Source of the DNA: an uncultured Pseudomonadota bacterium
GTDB lineage: Bacteria; Myxococcota_A; UBA796; SXON01
Direction of reading: 5' to 3'
Length of the DNA: 64,000 nucleotides
Assembly (NCBI GenBank): GCA_903875225.1
Contig: CAIQVJ010000135.1
Location: 62,001-126,000 of the forward strand
This document shows, piece by piece, positions 31,779-40,789 of this stretch (position 1 is its first letter; the number at the start of each line of letters is the position of its first letter). The notes under the pieces are model-generated. The model made no database searches, was not told where the DNA came from, and saw only the letters and a program-made list of their open reading frames with translations. A program made the position numbers and the translations under genes.

Positions 31779-33326
31779 ATGCTCGTTCCTTCCCTGCTTT
31801 GGGCCCTCCTCCTCGCCGCTTGCGGGGGCGAGGACCCATGTATCGAGCGGGATTGGTATCCCGACGGCGACGGTGATGGCTACGGCGTCACCGAGGGCGC
31901 CGTGACCACGTGCGTGGCCGGAACGGGGTTCGTGGCCGAGGCCACCGACTGCGACGACGCCTCTGCGGGAACAAGCCCCGCAGCGCACGAGATCTGCGGA
32001 GATGGAATCGACCAGGACTGCGACAGCGGGGACTGCACGTCGCTCTCGGACGCGGAGACGCGCCTCGTCGCGGAGCACGAGCACGATGCTGCTGGCGCCG
32101 CCGTCTACGCCGGAGATCTCGACGGGGACGGCCAGGGGGACGTCCTCGTCGGCGCCCACCACGGCGGGGACGACCGCACCGGGGCCGCCTACGTGGTGCT
32201 CGGCCCATTCGGACGGCAACTCGACCTGGCCGACGCGGACGCCACGCTGATAGGCGAGTCGGTGGAGGGCTGGGCGGGGTGGTCTGTGTCCGCCGGAGAC
32301 ATCGACGGCGACGCCATGATGGACCTCGTGGTGGGTGCGTGGGGCGTCCAGGACAACGCGGGCGCGGTCTACGTGGTGTCGGGCCCTGTCTCCGGGCGAA
32401 GCGACCTGTCCAACGCGACGGGGAAGCTCAACGGGGAGAACGCCAACGCGGCCGCCGGGTGGTCCGTCGGCGTGATGGACATGGACGGCGACGGTCCGTG
32501 CGACGTCATCGTAGGCGCCATCGGGGACGCCACTGGCGGGGCCGACGCCGGCGCGGTCTACGTCATGCGGGGTCCGGTCTTCGGGGATGTCGACCTCGGC
32601 GACGCGGGCGCCAAGCTCGTCGGGGAGGCCCCGGGCGCCGCGGTCGGGCTCTCGGTCTACCCCAGCGACCTCGATGGAGACGGGCTCGGCGACCTTGTGG
32701 TGGGCTCGGCCCACGCGGAAGCCGCCTACATCGTGTTCGGCCCGATCGCCGGCGAGCTCGACCTCGCTGACGCGGATGCGAAGCTCACTACTGGAGGAGG
32801 GCCCAAATACACGGGGACCTCCGTGTACGCGTATGATCTCGACGGAGACGGAGACGAGGAGGTGATCGTGGGGGCGCCGGGCCACAGCGCGGGCGGAGAG
32901 TACGCGGGCCTTGCCTACGTGGTTCAAGGCCCGGTGTCCGGCAGCGTGGACCTGGGCGAGGCCGATGCCAAGTTGGTGGGCGAGGACGGAGGCGACTGGG
33001 CGGGCGGGGCCGTGTCTGCAGGCGATTTCGACGCGGACGGCATCGGCGACATCGTGGTGGGAGCCCCGGAGGAGACCAATGCGAATCCGGGGCCCATGGC
33101 GGGGCAGGTCTACATCGTCCGGGGGCCCGCGTGGGGGACCATGGATCTCTCGACGGCCGACGTGGAGCTCGTCGGAGAGATGGACGGCGATGGCGCTGGC
33201 TCCCAGCTCTCGGTGGGGAACCTTGGCGGCGACCTCGGCGCGTATCTCCTCATCGGCGCACCCTACAGCCAGGCCGCCGGCGAGATGGCGGGCGCCGCGT
33301 ATGTCGTGCATGGCGGAGGGCTTTGA
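31779..33326 (+). CDS. FG-GAP repeat lipoprotein with MopE-like metal motif
   Basis: A 515-residue lipoprotein (MLVPSLLWALLLAAC). Residues 20-80 hold a MopE-type metal-binding unit (WYPDGDGDGYG ... DCDDA ... ICGDGIDQDCD). The rest is seven or so integrin-alpha-like FG-GAP blades, each with a DxDGDGxxD calcium loop and VVGA-type strand (DLDGDGQGDVLVGA). It should fold as an extracellular Ca2+-bound beta-propeller. Start ATG 31779. Likely an adhesion or matrix protein by family. Confidence 0.85.
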   Translation: MLVPSLLWALLLAACGGEDPCIERDWYPDGDGDGYGVTEGAVTTCVAGTGFVAEATDCDDASAGTSPAAHEICGDGIDQDCDSGDCTSLSDAETRLVAEHEHDAAGAAVYAGDLDGDGQGDVLVGAHHGGDDRTGAAYVVLGPFGRQLDLADADATLIGESVEGWAGWSVSAGDIDGDAMMDLVVGAWGVQDNAGAVYVVSGPVSGRSDLSNATGKLNGENANAAAGWSVGVMDMDGDGPCDVIVGAIGDATGGADAGAVYVMRGPVFGDVDLGDAGAKLVGEAPGAAVGLSVYPSDLDGDGLGDLVVGSAHAEAAYIVFGPIAGELDLADADAKLTTGGGPKYTGTSVYAYDLDGDGDEEVIVGAPGHSAGGEYAGLAYVVQGPVSGSVDLGEADAKLVGEDGGDWAGGAVSAGDFDADGIGDIVVGAPEETNANPGPMAGQVYIVRGPAWGTMDLSTADVELVGEMDGDGAGSQLSVGNLGGDLGAYLLIGAPYSQAAGEMAGAAYVVHGGGL

Positions 33327-33371
33327 CCCCAAACGAACGGATCGGGCCCAGGCCCCGACAGAGGAGTTTCC

Positions 33372-33725
33372 TTGATCTTCATGCTCTTGTCTCTTGGGTG
33401 TGTCACCGCGGACAACTACTTCGGGAAGCTCGGCGGCGTCCTGTGCGACAAGCAGCAGGAGTGCGACCCCGAGTACTACGAACAGCTCTACGACTTCGGC
33501 GAGTGCAGGGAGGAGTTCCAGCAGGTGCTGGACCTGATGCGCGAGTCCTACGGCGCCTGCGACTTCGACGCCCAAAACGCAAAGACCTGCCTGGCCGCCT
33601 ACCGGGACCTCTCCTGCGCCGAATACCAGGCGGGCGGGTTCTGCGAGCCCGCCTGCGGGCAGGTGTACAACAACTGCGGCGCAGGCCTCGGAGGGGACTG
33701 CTCGACCCACGACACAGGGCCGTAG
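33372..33725 (+). CDS. Small Cys-rich lipoprotein
   Basis: A 117-residue lipoprotein with a very short signal (MIFMLLSLGC) and ten or so cysteines in pairs (ECDPEYYEQLYDFGEC, FCEPACGQVYNNC), likely disulphide-bonded. The start is TTG at 33372, supported by GAGGAG 5 nt upstream at 33361-33366, rather than the ATG at 33381. No family recognised. It follows the FG-GAP gene by 45 bp and may be cotranscribed. Confidence 0.7.
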   Translation: MIFMLLSLGCVTADNYFGKLGGVLCDKQQECDPEYYEQLYDFGECREEFQQVLDLMRESYGACDFDAQNAKTCLAAYRDLSCAEYQAGGFCEPACGQVYNNCGAGLGGDCSTHDTGP

Positions 33726-33964
33726 GTTCGCTTGTCACACCCGGATCGTCGCTCTGGGTTGGCCAGGGCTGGACGGGCCGGGGGCAACAACGCATCCACG
33801 CGTCCGAGTCGGGTCAGGTTTTCGGCGTGAAGCCGGATCTGCGCAGTGCTGCTCCCGGTCGAGGCGCTTTCGCCTGACGAGCGGCGGCAGTTGCTCACCC
33901 TGTTGAGCGGCGACACCCTCGATTTCGCGGGCGACGACGAATTCCGGGTTCAGCGCAGGTGCGC

Positions 33965-34228
33965 TCACTTCGTCGCCCCGGGGCGGACCATCACGCCCGG
34001 CATGGTGGCGCGGTCGTATTCGGGCAGAGGTCGACCCAGGAGGCACCAGCCCGCCTCGGCCAGCTCCGCCATCACCACAAGCCGCGCGGCGACGCTCCGC
34101 TGATCCATCCCTACGGGCGGAAGTCGCCCCGGCACGGTTACCGCCCAGGTCGCGCTTCGCGCTCGGGCCCGCGCCTGGTACGCAGGGTCGTCGGTGGATG
34201 GAGCGTTGTCCGCGTCGGGTCGAGTCAC
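33965..34228 (-). CDS. Small hypothetical protein
   Basis: An 87-residue frame with ordinary composition, ending GWCLLGRPLPEYDRATMPG...RPGATK. The W..xGRPLPxYxRAxMPG pattern resembles small ORFs that I recall lying next to nucleotidyltransferase-type toxin genes, but no toxin follows here. It sits in an 875-bp stretch between a lipoprotein and repeat copy R1, which otherwise holds only short frames. Coding status moderate. Confidence 0.45.
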   Translation of the reverse strand: MTRPDADNAPSTDDPAYQARARARSATWAVTVPGRLPPVGMDQRSVAARLVVMAELAEAGWCLLGRPLPEYDRATMPGVMVRPGATK

Positions 34229-34374
34229 ACCACCTCTCTAACGAGGCGGCCCGTGAAGCGGCGCCTGGGTTCGCGGACCATGTTCGGTCATCAGCGGAGA
34301 CCGCCCGCGTCAGGCTCGAACTCACCATCATGTAGGTTGAGCCGACTCATACCGCGGATCCGCCGCGCGCCGTC

Positions 34375-34575
34375 TCGTCCCGCCTCCCCGCGCCCAAGCC
34401 CACAAACCGAGAGCCCGCCGACCTTTCGATCGACGGGCTCAAGATGGCGGGGTGTACTGGAAACAGCTAGAACTTTCTGCCTCGCGCCGGGGCCCGAGGT
34501 GAGGGTTCAAATGAGCGAGTACAAGCTTGTGATCTCTGGGGCCGGTCGCGCGTTCTCCGGGTGACGCGCCCACCG
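34375..34575 (+). repeat. Repeated element copy R1
   Basis: First and most diverged of four direct copies. Order: a C-rich segment ending CCGAGAGCCC, a hairpin at 34411-34440 (GAGCCCG/CGGGCTC closing stem), the block AAGATGGCGGGGTGTACTGG, then GAGGTGAGGGTTCAAATG and a 17-codon frame 34511-34564 starting MSEYKLVIS. It abuts the 3' end of the truncated MYXO-CTERM gene. Confidence 0.8.
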
Positions 34576-34601
34576 GGTGGCGGCGACGCGGAGGCGCGAG
34601 G

Positions 34602-35027
34602 TCACGCAGCGGGGGCCGGGCCCCCCTGCCGGCGCCGCACACCCACCGCGAGCAGCCCGAGCGCCAGCCACCCCACCCCGGGGGACCCGGTGGCCGCACA
34701 CCCGCAACCGCCGTCCTTCCCGCCGCCGGTGTCGTCGGCCGCGCCCGTGTCGTCGGCCGCGCCCGTGTCGTCGGTGGCTCCCCCTGTCGCGTCGGCGCCG
34801 TCGCAGTCCTGGTCGACGCCGTCGTCGGGGATATCCGTGGCGTTCGGGAAGCTCGTGGCGTCCGCGTCGTCGCAGTCGTCCTCGGTCGCCGCGGCGTAGC
34901 CGTCGGGCGCGTCGCAGGCGACGACGGACGCGTCGGGGTCGGTGTACCCGTCGCCGTCGGCGTCGGCGTACCAGGTCCCGGCGTCGATCGCGTCGACGTC
35001 GATTGCGCCGTCGCAGTCGTCGTCCAT
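34602..35027 (-). pseudogene. Truncated MopE-repeat protein with MYXO-CTERM tail
   Basis: About 141 codons with no signal peptide. The frame begins in the middle of a metal-binding unit (DDDCDGAID), continues with a second unit (WYADADGDGYTD ... EDDCDDADA ... GVDQDCDG), an Asp/Thr-Gly linker and a C-terminal Cys/hydrophobic/Arg tail (GCGCAATGSPGVGWLALGLL). Relatives are exported and start with a signal peptide, so the 5' half is missing at about 35030. The next 100 bp match nothing I recognise. R1 lies immediately beyond its 3' end. Confidence 0.7.
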
Positions 35028-35132
35028 TTGCGAACTCGCGGCGCGACCGCGGCAGCGAGGAAGTTGTTCCAGAGCGTCACGCCCGCCGGTCAGAGTGGGC
35101 AGCTGCAGCTGGCGCGACAGCGCTCCGGCGTC

Positions 35133-35603
35133 CTACTCCAACACCCCGTCGAAGGCGGCCTCCGACCGGCAGGGGAACTCCAGGTGGCGGCCGTATTCAT
35201 CGATCAACGTGTCACAGCCTGTGCCGGTGCAGTCGAGCTCGACCACGAGTTGCCCCTGGAGGGTGTCCTCCGTGGGAAAGCCGCCCTCCGTCAACAGGGT
35301 GACCTGCATCCGGTCCGCTTTCCAGCTCCCGTCATCACAGCTGAAGTCGGTGCCTTCATGGGTGCAGGTCTCGACGTTCCAATAGTCCTTGTACAGGACC
35401 AGGATGTCATCCCGTGGGTCGAAGGTCCACTCCTGCTGCGCCTGCTGGTAGGTGTTGGTGTCGCTGAATTCGCAGTCGCCACTCCACTCCGTGGCGACGG
35501 TGACGGCGAACGTGCCGGTCGACACCGTGGGGGCGGCGGGGGACGCCGAGTCCTCCGGCGCGGGATGGGGCGTGGACGCACAGGCGAGCAGCAGGAGCAT
35601 CAT
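35133..35603 (-). CDS. Lipoprotein of unknown function
   Basis: A 156-residue lipoprotein (MMLLLLAC), with a Ser/Pro/Asp linker and a compact domain with four or more Cys (GDCEFSDTNTYQQAQQEWTF, ETCTHEGTDFSCDDGSW, ELDCTGTGCDTLIDEYG). Its ATG overlaps the stop of the next gene upstream by 4 bp (ATGA), so it is cotranslated with it. No family recognised. Confidence 0.7.
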   Translation of the reverse strand: MMLLLLACASTPHPAPEDSASPAAPTVSTGTFAVTVATEWSGDCEFSDTNTYQQAQQEWTFDPRDDILVLYKDYWNVETCTHEGTDFSCDDGSWKADRMQVTLLTEGGFPTEDTLQGQLVVELDCTGTGCDTLIDEYGRHLEFPCRSEAAFDGVLE

Positions 35604-37378
35604 GGGACCACCGAATCCGGGCAGTAGTTTCGGGCCGTGTTGGTGTACAGGATCAGGCGGATGTCGGCGTCAGAGTGCCCGCCGAACCGCCATGTGTCGC
35701 CCTGGATCGAGCCCGCGCCGGTGTAGTCGAGCGGGGTGTCGGGCAGCGGCGCCCGGTCCGGCTCGAAGGCGTTGTTCCAGGTGCAATTGTCCCAGTCCGG
35801 ATCCCCAAGCGTCGGGGAGCCGGCCACCCACGGCACGATGCCGCCGGGAATGGTCGGGTCGGGAAGCCCGGTGGAGCCGAGGGTGACGACCGGCATCGGG
35901 TAGGTGGTGCCGACGTCGGGATCCCATCGGAAGTGCGGCAGGTCGCCCAGCCAACCCTCGGTTGGGTTCTCGGTGCGGACGCAGCGGTACACGCCGTCCC
36001 CGTCCGCGTCCTCCCAGGCGTCTTCGGCACAACGGCTGTGGTTCGCCATCAGAATGGAGATGCCGTCGGCCGTCGTGGCGGTCTTCATGGCGATCGCGGC
36101 CAGCCAGTCCCGTGCAAACGTGTCGTCCAGCACCTCGGGATCCGCGCCATCCGGTCGGGTCTGGAATGGGTTCAGTCCCCAGGAGATGTATTGGTAGCCG
36201 AAGTAGTCGTCCCCGGCATCGACCTCCCCGTCACCGTTGGTGTCGGGGGGCGTCACGGGTGCCGACAGGATCCCCAGTGAAGTGTATGCCTCCCAGGCGT
36301 AGCGGAGTTCGACACCGTCAACGAGGGAGATGCGCGGCGTGTAGTAGGAAGAGTGCCGGTACCAGGGGGTGTCGTCGCCGTCCTGACGCATACCCTCGAC
36401 CAGTCCGACCACGCCCACCCGCAAGGTGTCTGCGCCGCCATGACAGAGGTACGTGACGCTGTCGGAGTAGTCGTCCCAGAACGGAGCGCAGATGTAGCCC
36501 CAGTTGTCGTAGTCGAACGGGCTGGGTGGTTCACCGCTCGCGTTGGCGTGCGCGAGCACGTAGGCCGGCACGGTCCGATCGGGCGCGCAGGCCAACAACG
36601 TGGCTTCGAACCGGTTCCAGTAGGTGCCGGACTTGGATTCGAGTACGGGCGCTTCCACCAGACAGCGCGACTCGGATTGGCACGCGTCGATGTCACCGCC
36701 GTTCTCCTCCAGACAAGTCCGGCAGTCCGACCCTTCTGGAAAGAACATGGCCTCATCTACGCTCGAGCAATCCGTGGCAGCGTCGATGTCCCCTGCCCCT
36801 GCCAGAAGGCTGTCCCCGCATTCGCTCGGCAGCTCCCCCATCGCCATCACCGGGTCGCCGACGAAGTTCTCCAGGGCGGCCATGCCCAGCGTCATCTCCC
36901 AGGTCGTGCCCTCATGCTCGACCGTGGAGACGACCCGAGGCAGCTCGCAGGCACCGGCGTGGATGTCGTCACCGAACAGCTCGTAGTAATCCAACGCTCC
37001 GGTTCCGTACGCATCAACGGGCCGCCCATCCGCCTCGGCGGTGGCAAGTGCGTCGTCCATGGCGTCGCCCAGCGAGTCGTCGAAACGGGCATCAGCGACC
37101 GACGAGGTGAGCTGGTCGAGCACGTACATCTCGTCCGCCGCAAAGCCGCGAGCAGCAGGCGCTTCATCGCGGGCCCGCCCCGCCTTGCGTCGGTCGACGT
37201 AGCCGCGATGCGGGGGCAGACGGAACGCCTTGTCCGAGAGGCTGGCGAACGGCCCCGGCAAGTCTGCTTGCGCGATGGGCAGACCCGGCGCTGGCCGCGG
37301 TTCGCCCGCGCAGGCCCAGACCCCGCAGAGGTTGACTGCAAGCGCGATCCGGGGCAGCTTGTGGAAATGCAACGACAT
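35600..37378 (-). CDS. Large exported protein of unknown function
   Basis: A 592-residue frame with a short hydrophobic N-terminus (IALAVNLCGVWAC) that may be a lipoprotein signal. The interior contains many Cys (DCRTCLEENGGDIDACQSES), a dockerin-like calcium loop DTNGDGEVDAGDDYF and Trp/Pro/Asp-rich C-terminal segments. I do not recognise the family. The start codon region overlaps the divergent gene at 37367. TTG at 37372 is a possible alternative start, with GGAG 6 nt before it. Forms an operon with the lipoprotein at 35133. Confidence 0.65.
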   Translation of the reverse strand: MSLHFHKLPRIALAVNLCGVWACAGEPRPAPGLPIAQADLPGPFASLSDKAFRLPPHRGYVDRRKAGRARDEAPAARGFAADEMYVLDQLTSSVADARFDDSLGDAMDDALATAEADGRPVDAYGTGALDYYELFGDDIHAGACELPRVVSTVEHEGTTWEMTLGMAALENFVGDPVMAMGELPSECGDSLLAGAGDIDAATDCSSVDEAMFFPEGSDCRTCLEENGGDIDACQSESRCLVEAPVLESKSGTYWNRFEATLLACAPDRTVPAYVLAHANASGEPPSPFDYDNWGYICAPFWDDYSDSVTYLCHGGADTLRVGVVGLVEGMRQDGDDTPWYRHSSYYTPRISLVDGVELRYAWEAYTSLGILSAPVTPPDTNGDGEVDAGDDYFGYQYISWGLNPFQTRPDGADPEVLDDTFARDWLAAIAMKTATTADGISILMANHSRCAEDAWEDADGDGVYRCVRTENPTEGWLGDLPHFRWDPDVGTTYPMPVVTLGSTGLPDPTIPGGIVPWVAGSPTLGDPDWDNCTWNNAFEPDRAPLPDTPLDYTGAGSIQGDTWRFGGHSDADIRLILYTNTARNYCPDSVVP

Positions 37379-38227
37379 CTCCGGCTGTTATCCGCTCTGG
37401 CCTTGGTGACCACCGGCTGCGAGGCCGCGCCGAAGCCCCCGGATGACCCGGCCTCCTGCTCTCTGGAGGCCGCTCCGGCGGCACAGCCGGTGGGCGGTGA
37501 TGCCAACGGGGATGGCCTCGTGGACGTCTCCGATGGCGCGTCTGTCGCTCGCTACCTGCTGGCAGGGGGGCCTGCCCCCGTGTGCCCGACTGGGGTCGAC
37601 CTGGTGCCGGACGGCGAGGTCAACATGGGGGACATCGTCGCGATCTGGTACTCGGTCGGGCCAAAGAGCGTGCCCTACCGACCCGAGGTGACGGCCGCGG
37701 ACTGCCCGTTGGTCGAGCGGACGGCGGATCTCCCTTGTGGCGACGGGCTCGCCATGGGCGTGGAGGCGCCGGCCACGGTGACGGGCGCCGAGGGGACACC
37801 GACCACGGCGACAGCCACGGTGTCGGTCAGCAGCACGGACTTGCCGGTCGAGGCCTGGTCGTTTCAGCTCACCGCAGACGGCTGCACCCTCGACAGCGGC
37901 ACGACGGGGGGCACCCTGGCCGCGGAAAAGGACGACACGCCGCCCGGTCTGCGCCAGGGTGGCGTGGCATGGCAGTCGGTGACGGGACCGGTCGCGAATG
38001 TGTTGACCGTGCTGGACTGGCGCCACCAGACTGGGCTGCCGATCGGGTCTCGCCAGACCGTCCACAGCTTTACGGTCAGCGGCACGCCCACTGCCGGCTG
38101 CGCGGTGTGTACGCTCACCTTGACCGCGGGGGACCCGGCGTCCGGCGTGGAGACCGTGCTCAGCGCTGAGGGTTGGCGCTACGTCCCTGCTCTGGGGTCG
38201 GCAACGGTGGAGTTCTGCCCGGGCTGA
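37367..38227 (+). CDS. Lipoprotein with dockerin and cohesin-like domains
   Basis: A 286-residue lipoprotein (MQRHLRLLSALALVTTGC). Residues about 45-105 are a type I dockerin-like pair of EF loops (GDANGDGLVDVSDGASVARY ... DLVPDGEVNMGDIVAIWY). The following domain starts EAPATVTGAEGTPTTATATV and resembles a cohesin beta-sandwich. Having both on one small lipoprotein suggests self-assembly or surface scaffolding. Its ATG lies inside the first codons of the divergent gene, so the two genes overlap head-to-head by 12 bp as called. Confidence 0.75.
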   Translation: MQRHLRLLSALALVTTGCEAAPKPPDDPASCSLEAAPAAQPVGGDANGDGLVDVSDGASVARYLLAGGPAPVCPTGVDLVPDGEVNMGDIVAIWYSVGPKSVPYRPEVTAADCPLVERTADLPCGDGLAMGVEAPATVTGAEGTPTTATATVSVSSTDLPVEAWSFQLTADGCTLDSGTTGGTLAAEKDDTPPGLRQGGVAWQSVTGPVANVLTVLDWRHQTGLPIGSRQTVHSFTVSGTPTAGCAVCTLTLTAGDPASGVETVLSAEGWRYVPALGSATVEFCPG

Positions 38228-38259
38228 CCGGGCCCGTCCCCATCCAGGCCCCCGTGTCC

Positions 38260-38517
38260 TTCACGAACCCCTCGCCGAGCAGGGAGTTCAGCACGATCCA
38301 CCTCATGCTGCGCAACCAGCTCTACAGGGGCGAGGCGGTTGGACGTCCTATACGAGGCCCGCCTCGACAGCCGGATTACGGTCGACGACTTCCTGGAGCG
38401 ATCGAACGCGTGGCGCTCGCCCACCTCCGCGACGAGGTCGCTCGCCACGACAGGGCTGACGCATCCCGTGTCGAACAGGGCATTGCTCTGCTCGAACTCG
38501 CGGGAAACGTGGTTTGA
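38260..38517 (+). pseudogene. Decayed large serine recombinase, C-terminal remnant
   Basis: Three adjacent segments in two alternating frames spell the C-terminal half of a serine recombinase: FSTIHLMLRNQLYRGE (the 'LRNPLYxG' motif), then after a frameshift near 38340 RLDVLYEARLDSRITVDDF (the coiled-coil 'LYEDKLDGxID' region), then back in the first frame from about 38410 RDEVARHDRADASRVEQG and LLELAGNVV before a stop. The catalytic N-terminal domain is absent and the zinc domain is deleted. It marks an old integration event; a fragment of the repeated element follows 55 bp on. Confidence 0.7.
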
Positions 38518-38572
38518 CTTCACGAATCCCGGGATCCCGCCAAAGGAGACACCTCCATCATCGAAGCCGAGG

Positions 38573-38592
38573 CCGAAAAAGCGAGAACCCCC
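38573..38592 (+). repeat. Partial copy of the repeated element
   Basis: Twenty bases identical to the segment just before and into the hairpin of copy R2 (40808-40827), preceded by the similar CGAAGCCGAG context. The rest of the element is missing; a minus-strand gene end follows at 38664. Confidence 0.6.
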
Positions 38593-38663
38593 AGGTGAGC
38601 TCGGTAGCAGAAGGTATGACCGGTGGCGGCGCACGTCCAGGACGCCAGCGTGAGCGGGCTCGC

Positions 38664-40586
38664 TCAAGGGCAGGGCAGGTCCGTCCAGTCGGCGGTGTTG
38701 TCGAGTTCGTCACATTCCAGGATGGCGGCGCCGGGATCGACGGAGGCGCGCAGCCCACCGATCGCGTCCGTGACCGGGACTCGGACCTCGACCGCGCGCG
38801 CGACCCCGGACGGCAGCCCGGCGGCCACGACGGCGCTGCCCACCACCACGCCATCTGACGCCCGCTGAAGGTCCACGCCGATGGGCTCGAGCACGTCGGT
38901 TGCGCCCAAATTCTCGACGTACACCGTGACGACGTACGCGGCGTCCGCCCGCGTGCAGCTCTCGGCGCACACGTCATCGATCGTGACAGCGAGGTTCGGG
39001 CGGTCCGGCGTCCCGATCGCGTGCCCCTGCCAGACGTTTCGGGCGGGGTCCGTCCAGAAGCGCTCTGCGGGGCTCGGCACCGTGCCGTCCTCGTTCAGGA
39101 TGCCCGGATGCTGGTCCATCCCGGGCGACGGCACTCCAGCCTCGTCGATGAGCCAGCCGCCAGCGTCGTTCTCGAAGACCTGCATGGTCGGATCCGAGCC
39201 GCTGACGACGATCTCCGCGAGGTCGTCGCCATCCACGTCAACCACGAGTGGGCCGTTCTTCCAGTGGTTGTTGCCGAAGCCGGTGGGTGCGGTGGCGAGC
39301 AGGTCCCCAGTGCTGTCGAGGATCGTGAGCGCGTAGTGCTCGCGTACGATGATCTCGTGGCGGCCATCACCGTCGAGGTCGGAGAGGGTGAACGGGTTCC
39401 ACGCGCCCCCGCTCATGTCCTCCGGATGGCGCCAGAGCTCTGTGAGGTCGGTGTCGTAGGCCACGATGGCGGCCGTCTGCGTCGTCCCGTCGTTGGTGTT
39501 GTCGTCGATCACGATCTCTGGCTCGGGGTCGCCGTCCAGCTCCCCGATCCCGACGGTGGCGCCTCCGACGGACGACCGGGCGATCGACGCATCCAATGTC
39601 CCGTCGGCCTCGCAGATCGCGAGGACATGGTCTCCGGCGACGACGATCTCCCCGTCCGCGTCGCCATCCAGGTTTCCGATGGCAAACTGGGCGATGTCGA
39701 GGTGTCCGAGCGGGCAGATCGCCGGATTCCCGCCTGTGCCTGGCCAGATCCCGACACCGCCGGAGGTGATCGAGACGAGCTCGGGAAGGCCGTCGCCGTC
39801 GAGGTCTGCAGCGACCGTGTGAATGCTGTAGGTGCCGGGGTCGAGGTCGCGCAGGATGCGTCCGTCCGTGGGGTCGAGCACCAGATGCCCCACGACCACC
39901 TCCGGCGCTCCATCGCCGTCCATGTCCACGAACCAGGGGACGCCGATCACGTCGTCCGCGTAGAAGTTCCAGGCATAGGTCGAAGCCTCGTCTGCCGACG
40001 CGAGGAACGCGCCAGACCCGCGGACATCGGTGGGGCTGGCGATCTCCATCCCAAGGCGGCTCGAGTCAAAGTCTGCCGTGCGCGCGTACATCCGGTAGTT
40101 GTTGTCATACGTGGCATCGCGCCGGTCGAGCGTCCCCGTCGCCCCGTCAACGAGGACGGCGGACCCGGGCGCGCGGTAGAGTGAGTAAGGACACCCCCAG
40201 AGCGACATCGCGTCGCCCCGCGTGATGACGCCGTCGCCGTCGGTGTCATCGAACCGGCCGGCGTGGGCCGTGACCATGGACAGCTCGTCGTCGTACTCCC
40301 AGAGTTCGTGCAGATTCCAATCCACGGGGACGGCCGCGCAGGTGTCGTCCACGGCGACGGCACGGTCAGGCCACGAGTCCGGGCAGGTCTTGACGCTTGT
40401 GTCTACAGGGACGGAGTCGGCGTCGATGTCGACGGTGTCGGCGGACGTGTCGGGAGCGTGCGCCGTGTCAGCGTCCTGGAAGGGTGCGGTCCCCGTGTCT
40501 CTCCCTTTGAAAAGGTAGTCCTGACATCCACCGCCGACGGCGAGGGCGGCGAATGGGATCACAAGCAGATGCGGTTTGGGAGCCAT
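38664..40586 (-). CDS. FG-GAP/VCBS repeat lipoprotein with C-terminal CARDB domain
   Basis: A 640-residue lipoprotein (MAPKPHLLVIPFAALAVGGGC). An acidic Asp/Thr linker is followed by VCBS/FG-GAP blades with loops such as DMDGDGAPEVVVGHL, DLDGDGLPELVSI and DLDGDGRHEIIVRE. The C-terminal about 100 residues (NLAVTIDDVCAESC ... VENLGATDV ... ECDELDN) match a CARDB-type beta-sandwich. Predicted extracellular propeller adhesin. The start is the Met before the signal; the frame's longer start at 40664 is rejected. Confidence 0.85.
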   Translation of the reverse strand: MAPKPHLLVIPFAALAVGGGCQDYLFKGRDTGTAPFQDADTAHAPDTSADTVDIDADSVPVDTSVKTCPDSWPDRAVAVDDTCAAVPVDWNLHELWEYDDELSMVTAHAGRFDDTDGDGVITRGDAMSLWGCPYSLYRAPGSAVLVDGATGTLDRRDATYDNNYRMYARTADFDSSRLGMEIASPTDVRGSGAFLASADEASTYAWNFYADDVIGVPWFVDMDGDGAPEVVVGHLVLDPTDGRILRDLDPGTYSIHTVAADLDGDGLPELVSITSGGVGIWPGTGGNPAICPLGHLDIAQFAIGNLDGDADGEIVVAGDHVLAICEADGTLDASIARSSVGGATVGIGELDGDPEPEIVIDDNTNDGTTQTAAIVAYDTDLTELWRHPEDMSGGAWNPFTLSDLDGDGRHEIIVREHYALTILDSTGDLLATAPTGFGNNHWKNGPLVVDVDGDDLAEIVVSGSDPTMQVFENDAGGWLIDEAGVPSPGMDQHPGILNEDGTVPSPAERFWTDPARNVWQGHAIGTPDRPNLAVTIDDVCAESCTRADAAYVVTVYVENLGATDVLEPIGVDLQRASDGVVVGSAVVAAGLPSGVARAVEVRVPVTDAIGGLRASVDPGAAILECDELDNTADWTDLPCP

Positions 40587-40789
40587 GGGACAGTGTACGC
40601 CGAATGCTCGGCATCGACGAAGCGGCGACAAGCGCCGGCATGACCCGCGCTCCGGGCAGGACAACTTTACGAATCGCAGGAGACGCCTGAAAAGCGCAAG
40701 CTGCTCGATTTCCTCTGTTCGAACTCGAAATTCCGCGGAGACAAAATCGCCGTCACATGGCGAAGTCCCTACGATGGACTTGCCGAATC

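Noticed and set aside
33846-34103. 85-codon plus-strand frame (LLPVEALSPDERRQLLTLL)
   Set aside because: Only the first 40 residues look protein-like, no ribosome binding site, and it overlaps the better minus-strand candidate at 33965.
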